Below, piece by piece: positions 1-7,329 of a stretch of 23,226 bases of DNA. Origin of the DNA: a virus. The notes under the pieces were generated by a model. It worked only from the letters and a program-made list of their open reading frames with translations, was not told the DNA's origin and searched no databases. A program made the position numbers and the translations under genes. The first letter of the stretch is position 1, and each line of letters starts with the position of its first letter. The stretch spans positions 1 through 23,226 of the IMG/VR virus record IMGVR_UViG_3300020183_000481. The stretch is one strand, 5' to 3'.

Positions 1-1731
1 GACGATTTGTGGCAACGAATGATTGACCTCTACCGAGGTAAGCATCATCGTACCGATATCAAAGAGGACCAGTTGCTTGTCAATATGGCGTTCTCCACCA
101 TCAACATCGTTGCGCCTTCGGTGTCGGTGAATCATCCGAAGATTACGGTGAATGCCCGTCGCCCAGAAGACGGGGACAAGGCGGTGGTCACTGAGGCGAT
201 TGTGAACTATTGGTGGCGTCATTATGAATGTCAGAAGGAGTTTCGTCGCGCGGTGAAGGATTGTTTGATTGTCGGTCACGGGTGGGTGAAGACGGGGTAC
301 CGCTACGTGGAAGAAGAAAAGGTTGTTGAGAACAATTTTGATTCGTTTGACGAATTGGTGGAGGTTCGCGAGGAGAACGTATCGGAATCCAATCTGATTG
401 TCAAAGAGGACCGCCCGTTCGTTGAACGGGTGTCCCCGTTTGACGTGTTCGTTGACCCCGATGCGACAAGCATGGAGGATGCCCGCTGGATTGCGCAACG
501 TATCCGTCGTCCGTTGGAGGATGTGAAGAAGGATAAGCGTTACAATTCGACTGCCCGTGGTGAGGCTGCGCCGAGCCACTACAGCAAATGGGGTCAGGAT
601 TCGTTCCGTCCGCGCAGGTCGCAGGACCCGATGGATTCGTATGTTGAGGTGTTTGAGTGGTACGACATTGACCGCAACACGGTGTCGGTGTTTTGTGACG
701 GGTCGGACAAGTTCTTGGTGGCGCCACGCGAAATACCTTTTGCGTTCGGGCAGCCGTTCGTGATGATTCGCAACTATGACGTTCCGGAGACGTTCTATCC
801 GATGGGTGAGTTGGAGGCGATTGAGCCGCTGCAGCACGAGTTGAACCAGACCCGCACACAGATGATGAACCACCGCAAACGGTTCTCCCGCAAATGGTTG
901 TACAAGGAAACCGCGTTTGATACCGATGGTCGTCAAGCGTTGGAGTCCGACGAGGACAACGTGATGGTTCCTGTTATTACGGATGACAACCTTGGGAATG
1001 TGATTAGTCCGATGCCGGCAGTCATCAATCCGCCCGAGTTCTACAATCAGTCGGATTTGATTTCGTCGGACATGAACCGTGTGTCTGGTGTGACGGAGTA
1101 TCAGCAGGGTGCGTTGCCCGAGATTCGTCGTACCGCCACGGAGGCGGCGATTGTGCAGGATGCGTCGAATGCGCGCGCGAGCGACAAGTTGGCGATTGTT
1201 GAGCGTTCTATTGGTGAGTGTGCGCGTCGTCTGGTGATGTTGGCTCAGCAGTTCATGACTGGTGAGCAGGCGATTCGTGTGGTGGGGTCTGAGGCGCAGC
1301 CGCTGTGGTTGACGTTTGACCGCGACTATATTCAGGGCGAGTTTGATTACGAGGTTGAGGCTGGGTCTACGGCTCCGATGAATGAGTCGTTCCGTCGTCA
1401 GCGGGCGTTGCAGATTGTGGATGCGATGGCTCCTTTTGCTGGGGCTGGGATTCTGGACATGGGCAAACTGGCAACCTACGTGTTGCAGTACGGTTTCGGC
1501 ATCAAGCAGGCGCAAGGGTTTATTACCCAGATGCCACCAATGGGTCCGGAGAGTGCGATGCCACCTCAAATGGGTGGTCAAGGGCTGCCTCCGGGTACGG
1601 GTGCGGCTGAGGCTCCGCCGACTGGTGGCATGCCGTTGCCGAGCAATATCCCGCCCGAGATTCTGTCGCAACTGTTGGCCGCGGGTGCGCCGTTGGCGAA
1701 TACGCAGTTGCCATTTGAACAAACGATGTAG
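1..1731 (+). CDS. Phage portal protein (5' end outside window)
   Basis: The reading frame is open from base 1, so the true start lies upstream; a TTG at base 7 has no convincing ribosome site and is not a likely start. About 576 residues are visible. Portal proteins form the dodecameric ring at one capsid vertex through which DNA is packaged and ejected. The sequence resembles podovirus portals: an N-terminal region with a conserved YWWRHYECQKEFRRAV stretch and VGHGWVKTGY, a middle region with RPFVERVSPFDVFVDPDA, a helical stretch with PLQHELNQTRTQMMNHRK, and MNRVSGVTEYQQG followed by a TATEAAIVQDASNARASDK helix. The last 70 or so residues are rich in Pro, Gly and Met and probably disordered. 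Scaffold and capsid genes follow, as expected. A terminase gene would be expected just upstream. The call rests on motif resemblance and order. Confidence 0.88.
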   Translation, partial: DDLWQRMIDLYRGKHHRTDIKEDQLLVNMAFSTINIVAPSVSVNHPKITVNARRPEDGDKAVVTEAIVNYWWRHYECQKEFRRAVKDCLIVGHGWVKTGYRYVEEEKVVENNFDSFDELVEVREENVSESNLIVKEDRPFVERVSPFDVFVDPDATSMEDARWIAQRIRRPLEDVKKDKRYNSTARGEAAPSHYSKWGQDSFRPRRSQDPMDSYVEVFEWYDIDRNTVSVFCDGSDKFLVAPREIPFAFGQPFVMIRNYDVPETFYPMGELEAIEPLQHELNQTRTQMMNHRKRFSRKWLYKETAFDTDGRQALESDEDNVMVPVITDDNLGNVISPMPAVINPPEFYNQSDLISSDMNRVSGVTEYQQGALPEIRRTATEAAIVQDASNARASDKLAIVERSIGECARRLVMLAQQFMTGEQAIRVVGSEAQPLWLTFDRDYIQGEFDYEVEAGSTAPMNESFRRQRALQIVDAMAPFAGAGILDMGKLATYVLQYGFGIKQAQGFITQMPPMGPESAMPPQMGGQGLPPGTGAAEAPPTGGMPLPSNIPPEILSQLLAAGAPLANTQLPFEQTM

Positions 1732-1773
1732 TGCCCGGTACTAGGGGTAGAGCAACCGCCGAAGGAGGACTCT

Positions 1774-2553
1774 GTGCAAGAAGAATTTGAATCCACCGTT
1801 GAAAGCGTTCCTGACACACCCGTAGAAGGGCAAGTTGAGGCGGACGCCGAGATTGGTGATACCCCGGTTGGGGAACCGAAAGAGTATTTCGCTTGGGACG
1901 AATACGCTGACAAGCCCGTCAAGTTGACTGTTGATGGCGAAGAAATTGAGGTTCCTTTGGCTGAGGCGCTCAACGGGTACCAGCGTCAAGCGGACTATAC
2001 ACGCAAGACGCAGGAACTCGCTGAGCAACGGAGACAGGTGCAGTTTGCTGGCGCTTTGCAAGAGGCTTTGCAGAACGACCCGAGCGGCACTCTGGAACTG
2101 CTTTCGCAACATTATGGTGTGAATCAGAAACCAACGTCCGAAGAGGACGAGTTTTTGGACCCTATGGAGAAGCAGTATCGGCAACTTGAATCTCGTATTC
2201 AGGCATTTGAGCAAGACAAGGCGATGCGTGAATTGGAGAATCAGATTGAGTCTTTGTCACGGAGATACGGAGACCTGTTTGATGCCAATGCGGTCGTAGC
2301 GAAAGCGTTGGCGACAGGTAACACGAATCTGGAAGCAGTCCATAAACAGATTGCATTCGACCGTTTGTATGAACAATCCCAAACCAAAGGAGAAACCAAG
2401 GTGACGCCAGAGGAAAAGAAGATTGTTGAAGCCAAACGGGAGGCTGCGGTTGTGTCTAAGGGTGCTTCTGCGAAGAGTGCCGACGTGTCTTCAAAACCAA
2501 TTCGTACAGTCCGCGAAGCCTTTGAATCTGCCAAAAAGCAGTTTGAGGGTTAG
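1774..2553 (+). CDS. Capsid scaffolding protein
   Basis: 259 residues starting at GTG 1774, chosen because GAAGGAGG (1761-1768) sits five bases upstream. Scaffolding proteins guide capsid assembly and leave or are degraded before DNA is packaged. The first 40 or so residues are acidic (many Glu and Asp). The segment VKLTVDGEEIEVPLAEAL, then NGYQRQADYTRKTQELAEQR, is typical of phage scaffold or head-assembly proteins. Residues about 75-175 are strongly helical and likely coiled coil. The C-terminus is Lys- and Ala-rich with a final amphipathic helix (REAFESAKKQFEG), the part that usually binds the coat protein. It lies between portal and capsid genes, the usual place. There is no visible protease motif, so a protease-scaffold fusion is unlikely. 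Confidence 0.78.
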   Translation: MQEEFESTVESVPDTPVEGQVEADAEIGDTPVGEPKEYFAWDEYADKPVKLTVDGEEIEVPLAEALNGYQRQADYTRKTQELAEQRRQVQFAGALQEALQNDPSGTLELLSQHYGVNQKPTSEEDEFLDPMEKQYRQLESRIQAFEQDKAMRELENQIESLSRRYGDLFDANAVVAKALATGNTNLEAVHKQIAFDRLYEQSQTKGETKVTPEEKKIVEAKREAAVVSKGASAKSADVSSKPIRTVREAFESAKKQFEG

Positions 2554-2581
2554 CACAATTTCAACCAAGGAGTAATTCATC

Positions 2582-3523
2582 ATGACGGCTAACGCCAACT
2601 TTGATGCGCTGCTTTCCACAACGCTTGCAAACTACCGTGCGCAACTGACGGACAACGTGTTCTCTGCACGTCCGTTGACCTACTTCCTCATGGACAAGGG
2701 TCGCATCCGCATGTTGAACGGTGGTACCAAGATTGTTGAGCCGCTCATCTACGGTCAGAACGATACGGTCTCGTCGTACAGCGGGTACGACACCATCTCG
2801 CTCACCGCGCAAGCAGGAATTTCGGCTGCTGAGTACGAGTGGAAGCAGTACGCTGCGTCCATCGCCATCAGCGGTATTGAAGAGGGTAAGAACAACGGCG
2901 AAGCAGAAATCATCAGCCTGCTGGAAGCCAAAATCATGCAGGCAGAGGAATCGCTGCGTGAAGGCTTCAACCAGATGTTTTTCTCTGACGGAACCGGTAA
3001 CTCGGGCAAGAACTGGAACGGTCTCGGCAACATTGTCGAAGCCTCTGGTACTGTCGGCGGCATCAACCGCGCGACCGCCGGTAACGAGTTCTGGCGTTCG
3101 TACGAGGAGAACACCGCTGGTGCGCTCACTCTGGCTCAAATGTCAACGGCGTACAACACCGTGTCGGTGGGTAATGACCACCCGGACATGGTGCTGACGA
3201 CCCAAACCCTGTTCGAGAAGTATGAGGCTCTGTTGCAGCCGCAACTTCGTTACACCGACACCAAGACTGCAGATGCTGGTTTCCAGAACCTGCTGTTCAA
3301 GGCTGGTCCGGTTGTGTACGATGTGCACTGCCCCGCTGGTGTCATGTTCTTCCTGAACAGCAAGTATCTGACGCTTGTCGGTCACAGTGCCAAATGGTTT
3401 GCTCAGACGGAGTTCGTCCGTCCAGAGAACCTAGACGCACGTTATGCTCTCATCATGTGCTACGGCAATTTGACTTGCCGAAACGCAAAGAAGCAGGGCA
3501 AACTGACGGCCAAGACGGCCTGA
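2582..3523 (+). CDS. Major capsid protein
   Basis: 313 residues; ATG 2582 is preceded by AAGGAG (2567-2572). The protein forms the icosahedral shell. Position after portal and scaffold, length, and the pattern of an N-terminal helix (TTLANYRAQLTDNVF), an acidic helical stretch (LLEAKIMQAEESLREGFNQM) and a C-terminal segment with a presumptive coat fold (LLFKAGPVVYDVHCPAGVMFFLN) all fit an HK97-fold coat protein, though I cannot assign the exact subfamily. Its codon use differs from its neighbours: only about four of roughly thirty leucines are TTG, and codons ending in C (AAC, ACC, ATC, GTC) are common, as expected for the most abundant phage protein. A strong hairpin follows the stop codon. 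Confidence 0.85.
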   Translation: MTANANFDALLSTTLANYRAQLTDNVFSARPLTYFLMDKGRIRMLNGGTKIVEPLIYGQNDTVSSYSGYDTISLTAQAGISAAEYEWKQYAASIAISGIEEGKNNGEAEIISLLEAKIMQAEESLREGFNQMFFSDGTGNSGKNWNGLGNIVEASGTVGGINRATAGNEFWRSYEENTAGALTLAQMSTAYNTVSVGNDHPDMVLTTQTLFEKYEALLQPQLRYTDTKTADAGFQNLLFKAGPVVYDVHCPAGVMFFLNSKYLTLVGHSAKWFAQTEFVRPENLDARYALIMCYGNLTCRNAKKQGKLTAKTA

Positions 3524-3539
3524 TAAGGGAGAAGATGTC

Positions 3540-3567
3540 GGGGCAGGGGGATGAAGCCCTCTGCCCC
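3540..3567 (+). terminator. Strong hairpin after the capsid gene
   Basis: An 11-base 5' arm (GGGGCAGGGGG, 3540-3550), a 6-base loop (ATGAAG) and an 11-base 3' arm (CCCTCTGCCCC, 3557-3567) pair throughout, with one G-U wobble. It begins 16 bases after the capsid stop codon. No T run follows, so it is not a classical intrinsic terminator. It may be a partial terminator or an mRNA 3'-end stabiliser that raises capsid protein yield over the downstream genes. Confidence 0.6.
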
Positions 3568-3599
3568 GCATTACAACAACAAGGGAAAGTGAGATAGTT

Positions 3600-3920
3600 A
3601 TGCCACAACAGTATGCAGTGCTAGACAACGGTCAAGGAAGCGGTGGCAAAAAGCCGCGTTCTGCCAAAGTCAAGTACGTTCGTCAATACCTGAAGAGCAA
3701 AGGTGTTACGCCGACGAGGGATGCGGCTTCTCGCAGTGCGCGTGAGCGTAAACTGCGTGCAAAGGCTCGTGCCGAGTTTGCCGCAAAAGGCAAAAAGTCG
3801 TCATCGTCGTCATCGCGCAAGACCTCGCCCAAGACCATGCAGCCTTCGACTACGACCCTAAAGCCAAAGCGTGGCGGATTTCCGCAAGGAAAGCCAGCGG
3901 GTATCGGCAAGGGTTACTGA
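3600..3920 (+). CDS. Small basic protein, unknown (possible virion or DNA-binding)
   Basis: 106 residues starting at ATG 3600. I do not recognise the family. The protein is very rich in Lys, Arg and Ser: an N-terminal region with GGKKPRSAKVKYVRQYLKSKG, a helical middle part (SARERKLRAKARAEFAAKGKK), a six-serine run, and a Gly/Lys/Pro-rich tail. It has no cysteine, membrane segment or signal peptide. It follows the capsid gene after a hairpin and shares the start context GAGATAGTTATG with the next small gene, which suggests related origin or regulation. A minor capsid, cement or DNA-condensing virion protein would fit the place and charge, but this is inference only. Confidence 0.7.
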   Translation: MPQQYAVLDNGQGSGGKKPRSAKVKYVRQYLKSKGVTPTRDAASRSARERKLRAKARAEFAAKGKKSSSSSSRKTSPKTMQPSTTTLKPKRGGFPQGKPAGIGKGY

Positions 3921-3988
3921 GTTAGTTGGTTCCCCGCCTCATGACACCTCCCTTCCGTGGGGTGGGGACCTTCAAGTAGGAGATAGTT

Positions 3989-4342
3989 ATGGCAAAGAAG
4001 AAACCCAAGTCTCGTCCTGTTCCACCTGAACCACCCAAATCTAGGCTTCGTGGTAAAGGCTTTTTGCCGCATGGTGGTGCAGATTTGACGCGAGAGGCAT
4101 TTCCAAGATTTGTAGAAGTTGACCCCGAACGGTACAAAAAAACAAAACCGACAGGACCGCTTCGGGGAACTCTTATCAATGGACCGGGTCCCAACAAGCC
4201 GAATCCAAATAATAAAAAAGGCAAACTTCGTGGAAAAGGTTTGCCACAACAACCACCGTCTGGCAAACTTCGTGGAAAAGGTTTGAAGAACAAGTTATCC
4301 GTCAAGTCTCCGAATGGGGTTTGGACCATTCTTGGCAAGTAG
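3989..4342 (+). CDS. Small basic LRGKG-repeat protein, unknown
   Basis: 117 residues; ATG 3989 has TAGGAG seven bases upstream. No family recognised. It is strongly basic and rich in Pro and Gly. The motif (R/K)LRGKG(F/L) occurs three times, near residues 19-25, 78-84 and 92-98, and a partial PLRGTL lies between. The second and third copies share an identical 24-base DNA repeat. The protein appears largely unstructured apart from a short central part (DLTREAFPRFVEVDPERYKK). It lies in the head-gene cluster beside another basic protein, so binding to packaged DNA or the capsid interior is plausible, but nothing in the sequence proves it. Confidence 0.68.
   Translation: MAKKKPKSRPVPPEPPKSRLRGKGFLPHGGADLTREAFPRFVEVDPERYKKTKPTGPLRGTLINGPGPNKPNPNNKKGKLRGKGLPQQPPSGKLRGKGLKNKLSVKSPNGVWTILGK
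4043..4285 (+). repeat. Dispersed 24-bp repeat coding for LRGKG motifs
   Basis: Two identical 24-base copies lie at 4220-4243 and 4262-4285 (each begins GGCAAACTTCGTGGAAAAGG), 42 bases apart. A diverged copy lies at 4043-4066. All are in the same reading frame and encode (R/K)LRGKG(F/L). Identity at the DNA level of the last two indicates recent duplication. Confidence 0.85.
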
Positions 4343-4357
4343 CAACTGGGGCTAAGG

Positions 4358-4588
4358 ATGATGAAAGGTTCTAAGCCCGCCTACGCTTTCTATGGTCAAC
4401 CCGTCAACGGTCAACGACCAGCCCATCAGGGAGTCAATGAGGCACGTCTGCAGGCTGGTGGAGGTGAATACATAGGTCGCAACCGTTGCGTTGCCGACAA
4501 CGACACATGCGAAGGTCCGAAGGCAAAAGGCACCCAGTACTGCATCGGTCATTTGCGTAAAGCCGCCAAGGGCGGTGATGTCGCTTGA
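4358..4588 (+). CDS. Small Cys3His zinc-finger-like protein
   Basis: 76 residues. ATG 4358 is followed at once by a second ATG; the upstream site (CTAAGG) is weak. The C-terminal half has C44-x6-C51-x10-C62-x2-H65 (RNRCVADNDTCEGP and YCIGHLRK), a spacing like small treble-clef zinc fingers often seen in phage proteins with a G-x-x-C then C-x-x-H pattern. The N-terminal half (PAYAFYGQPVNGQRPAHQG) looks extended. The stop overlaps the TTG start of the adaptor gene (TTGA), so the two are probably translationally coupled. Its role is unknown; its place among head genes suggests a minor structural or assembly part. Confidence 0.72.
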   Translation: MMKGSKPAYAFYGQPVNGQRPAHQGVNEARLQAGGGEYIGRNRCVADNDTCEGPKAKGTQYCIGHLRKAAKGGDVA

Positions 4589-5274
4589 ATCTAGCCGACG
4601 TTCGCACGATGGTCCGAGACATCTCGGACTTGGACACCGTTGACCTGCCCAACAGCCTGTTGGATACGTTCGTCAAGGAAGCGTTCCAGCGCATCGTCGC
4701 TTTGGAGCGACGATGGCCGTTCTACCAAGAAACATACACGATGAACACCGTCACTGGTCAACGTCCGTACACCATCTCCACTATCGGGGACATTCGGGAA
4801 ATAATTTCAATCGTGGAGACGACGACATCGGGCAACAGGTTTTGTGAGATTGCGTACGATGATGCCGAGGAAATTTGGTTGGGTAACACCGACGTTGCTA
4901 GCCGCCCCTATTTTTGGGCTGTGTGGGACGGTCAGATTCACCTGTATCCGAAACCAGATGCGGTGTATCCGTTGACTGTCCGCGCGTATCGTAACGCGAC
5001 GTATACGTGGTTGTCGAATACGGCAACCGAAATTGACATAGATAACTGGTTTCACATCTTGTTGGCGTATTACGCGCTCGCGCGCGTGTACCAGCGTCAA
5101 GAGGACAACGAGATGGCGATGATGTATCAGCGGTCGTTTGAGGAAGGTGTGGCGATGGCTCGCCGCGATTTGATGAAGGCACGGTCGCACAGACCGCTTC
5201 TGTTGTCGGGTGGTAAGAAGTATCCGACGATGCGCCGCTGGTTGCAGACGTTGGGGGCGACGCTTGGGTCATGA
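4585..5274 (+). CDS. Head-tail adaptor / tail tubular A-like protein
   Basis: 229 residues. I choose the TTG at 4585, which overlaps the preceding stop and has AGGGCGG a few bases upstream; the next in-frame ATG (4609) would remove the first eight residues of a conserved helix. The pattern is that of podovirus adaptors (P22 gp4 / T7 gp11 type), which sit below the portal: an N-terminal helix pair ending FVKEAFQRIVALERRWPF, a beta-rich middle with YTISTIGDIREI, the common motif WDGQIHLYPKPDAVYPLTVRAY, and a C-terminal helical part (LLAYYALARVYQRQEDNEMA). The stop overlaps the nozzle start by ATGA. Function follows from family and context. Confidence 0.8.
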   Translation: MNLADVRTMVRDISDLDTVDLPNSLLDTFVKEAFQRIVALERRWPFYQETYTMNTVTGQRPYTISTIGDIREIISIVETTTSGNRFCEIAYDDAEEIWLGNTDVASRPYFWAVWDGQIHLYPKPDAVYPLTVRAYRNATYTWLSNTATEIDIDNWFHILLAYYALARVYQRQEDNEMAMMYQRSFEEGVAMARRDLMKARSHRPLLLSGGKKYPTMRRWLQTLGATLGS

Positions 5275-6881
5275 GCAACCTTTCTACGCGCCGATACGAC
5301 GATTTCACTGGCGGTTTGAACCTTCGCGCTGACCAGTTTCAGTTGGCTCAGAACGAGTCACCCGATTTGTTGAACGTGGAAATTGACCCTCGTGGCGGGG
5401 TGTTCAGTCGTGGCGGTATGCACAGGTTGAACACGACCGCCGTGGGCGGTACGTGGAATCCGCAAAGTTTGTATTCGTTCTACGGTGATTCTTCTCGTTT
5501 GATGCTCGCCAACGACACGAAAGTGTTGCATTCGTCCGGCGCCAATTTTACCGAGTTGCAGTACTCCGCTGGCAATGCGGTTGTTTCCGTTTCGTCTCAT
5601 GGCGCGGACATGTATGCGTGGGGCAACACGCTATACATTACGACAGGGGCAGCGACGGGCAAGGTTGGTTACAAGTGGACGACTGGTTCGGCGTTTGCGA
5701 CCGCGTTGTCCGCGTCTGGTCCGACGTGGCAGGCGTACAATAATCCGAACGGAACACACATGCCCCCGGCTGAGCATGTGATTACGCATGCCAACAAGTT
5801 GTTCGTTGCCGACACCTATGAGGATGGTGTTCGTTACCAGAATCGTTTGCGTTGGTCGCACGAAGGTCTGCCCGAGAACTGGTTGGAGGACGACTATTTG
5901 GAGTTCAACGGTGGCGGATTGGGAATCCGTGCGCTTGCCATCGTGGCGGGTCAACTTGTTATCTTCAAACCGAACGGCATCTATTTGTTGATTGGCAACT
6001 CGTCGGACAACTTTCAGGTCGTTGAACTGTCAACGAATCTCGGCACCAACACCCGTCACAGTGTTGCGCAGTCGGAGTCTGGTGTCTATTTCTACTCAAA
6101 TCCCGAGGGTGTGTTCTTTTATGACGGCACGAAAATCGTGGACATTTTTCAGCCGTTGCGTCCGTTGGTGGACGAACGGCGTTTGTCTACGGCTTCTACG
6201 GAACCGTATTCGGTGTCGTATGCGGGTCGCCGTGTTTGGGTTGCGTTGCCGTTTGATGACACCAACACCGCCACCCAGCCGACTCGGAACTATGTGTTTG
6301 ACGCGTCAATCGGGTCTGGTGGCGCGTATACGCAGTTTGCCACGCACGATGGTTACGGTGTCGTCGCCGGAACGGATTTCACGGATGACAACGGGGAGAA
6401 CTATCGGGTGTTTTGTCATCCCGTTCAGGCTCGTGTTGTGAAGGTTGATTTGTACGAGGAAGCCCAAGACAACATTACTGGTACGGCGGCAAGTTTTTCG
6501 TCGTACTACAGGACGGGTTGGGTTGACGGTGGTTCGTACGCACGTAAGAAGGTGTTTCGTCGCCCCGACATCGTGTTCAAGCAGGTGGATACGCAACGGA
6601 TTGTGAACGTGAAGATTTTTCACAACTACGAGGAGGCGTCTGGTTCGGAGCGTAAACAGTTTGATGTCACGTTGTCTGGCACTGCTACTGGCGGGTATTG
6701 GGGTACGGATTTGTGGGGGACTGGTTTGTGGGGTACTGAGTCGGAGGGTGTGCAGGTTATTTCTGGTCGCCAACTTGGGTTGGCGCGAAGCGTGTGTTTG
6801 TTGTTTACGGGACCTTCCAACGGCAACTGGGGTATTGATTCGATTACGTACAAGTTCAACAACCGAAAGGTGAGTGGCTGA
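5271..6881 (+). CDS. Tail nozzle / tail tubular B-like protein
   Basis: 536 residues, starting at ATG 5271 inside an ATGA overlap. The protein corresponds to the tail tube or nozzle of podoviruses (T7 gp12 / P22 gp10 type). The N-terminus has the typical FTGGLNLRADQFQLAQNESP followed by DLLNVEIDPRGGVFSRGG. The rest is beta-rich with propeller-like repeats: KLFVADTYEDGVRYQNRLRW, SHEGLPENW, LGIRALAIVAGQLVIFKPNG and SESGVYFYSNPEGVFFYDG. Near the end, residues 476-490 contain three tandem WGT units (YWGTDLWGTGLWGTE). It completes the head-to-tail connector encoded from 1 to 6881. Its stop overlaps the next start by one base (TGATG). Confidence 0.82.
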   Translation: MSNLSTRRYDDFTGGLNLRADQFQLAQNESPDLLNVEIDPRGGVFSRGGMHRLNTTAVGGTWNPQSLYSFYGDSSRLMLANDTKVLHSSGANFTELQYSAGNAVVSVSSHGADMYAWGNTLYITTGAATGKVGYKWTTGSAFATALSASGPTWQAYNNPNGTHMPPAEHVITHANKLFVADTYEDGVRYQNRLRWSHEGLPENWLEDDYLEFNGGGLGIRALAIVAGQLVIFKPNGIYLLIGNSSDNFQVVELSTNLGTNTRHSVAQSESGVYFYSNPEGVFFYDGTKIVDIFQPLRPLVDERRLSTASTEPYSVSYAGRRVWVALPFDDTNTATQPTRNYVFDASIGSGGAYTQFATHDGYGVVAGTDFTDDNGENYRVFCHPVQARVVKVDLYEEAQDNITGTAASFSSYYRTGWVDGGSYARKKVFRRPDIVFKQVDTQRIVNVKIFHNYEEASGSERKQFDVTLSGTATGGYWGTDLWGTGLWGTESEGVQVISGRQLGLARSVCLLFTGPSNGNWGIDSITYKFNNRKVSG

Positions 6882-7156
6882 TGCCTTTGTCTATTCCTTA
6901 TTCGTTTACCACCGGGACGGTGATTGAGGCTGGCGACATGAACAGCAACTTCACTGCGGTGAAGAACTTTGCCGACGGGTTGGCTACTGGTACGAACATT
7001 GATGCTGGTGCAATTACTGCGGCGAAGATTGGTACTGGTGCTGTTGAGACGGCGAAGATTGCCGATGGTGCCGTTACTTCGGCAAAGTTGGCTGCTGGAA
7101 TTATTGCAAGTTCAGATAGCGACCAGTTTGTGTTGGGTGCGCAGGTGTTCGGATGA
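6881..7156 (+). CDS. Short fibre-like protein with AxTxAKI repeats
   Basis: 91 residues. ATG 6881 lies in a TGATG overlap with the nozzle gene. The N-terminus (LSIPYSFTTGTVIEAGDMN, then SNFTAVKNFADG) is a motif often found at the start of phage tail-fibre or tail-associated proteins. It is followed by three decapeptide repeats (AITAAKIGTG, AVETAKIADG, AVTSAKLAAG), which in other phages usually form triple-helical or beta-structured fibre shafts. The chain ends soon after in SDQFVLGAQVFG. No receptor-binding head domain follows, so this may be an adaptor, a trimerisation stub, or a minor tail or head fibre. It has no cysteine. Confidence 0.7.
   Translation: MPLSIPYSFTTGTVIEAGDMNSNFTAVKNFADGLATGTNIDAGAITAAKIGTGAVETAKIADGAVTSAKLAAGIIASSDSDQFVLGAQVFG
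7010..7099 (+). repeat. Three 30-bp units coding for decapeptide repeats
   Basis: In-frame units at 7010-7039, 7040-7069 and 7070-7099 encode A-(I/V)-x-x-AK-(I/L)-x-x-G. The DNA copies are diverged, while the protein pattern is kept, so this is a selected structural repeat rather than a fresh duplication. Confidence 0.75.
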
Positions 7157-7329
7157 GAACCCCGTGGTCTTCGCCAATCATCAACACATTGACAACCGAT
7201 GATGCTGCCCGTTTACAGCAGATTTTTATTTCGTTGTCGTTTGAGTTGTCGGAGATGCGCAAGGAGATGGAAGAGTTGAGGCGGCTTGTGGCAAAGATGG
7301 ACAGGAACGGTTATGGCGTACGACCCTAG
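7153..7329 (+). CDS. 58-aa coiled-coil protein
   Basis: A short gene starting at ATG 7153 in an ATGA overlap with the previous stop and ending at TAG 7327-7329. It encodes 58 residues: a short N-terminal part (MRTPWSSPIINTLTTDD) and then an uninterrupted helix with heptad-like hydrophobic spacing (AARLQQIFISLSFELSEMRK followed by EMEELRRLVAKM). Its coupling at both ends (it overlaps the next gene by 17 bases) and its lack of cysteine match the rest of this chain. No family is recognised. It could be a small tail or core assembly protein; small helical proteins with other roles, for example in lysis, cannot be excluded, but it has no clear membrane segment. Confidence 0.68.
   Translation: MRTPWSSPIINTLTTDDAARLQQIFISLSFELSEMRKEMEELRRLVAKMDRNGYGVRP

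Noticed and set aside
3928-3970. Possible hairpin between the two basic genes (GGTTCCC with GGGGACC)
   Set aside because: Seven pairs with a wobble around a 29-base loop and poor inner pairing; too weak to call.
7286-7312. Upstream TTG start for the 144-residue protein
   Set aside because: It would add nine residues within the 58-aa gene without a good site, while ATG 7313 has AGGA at the right distance.
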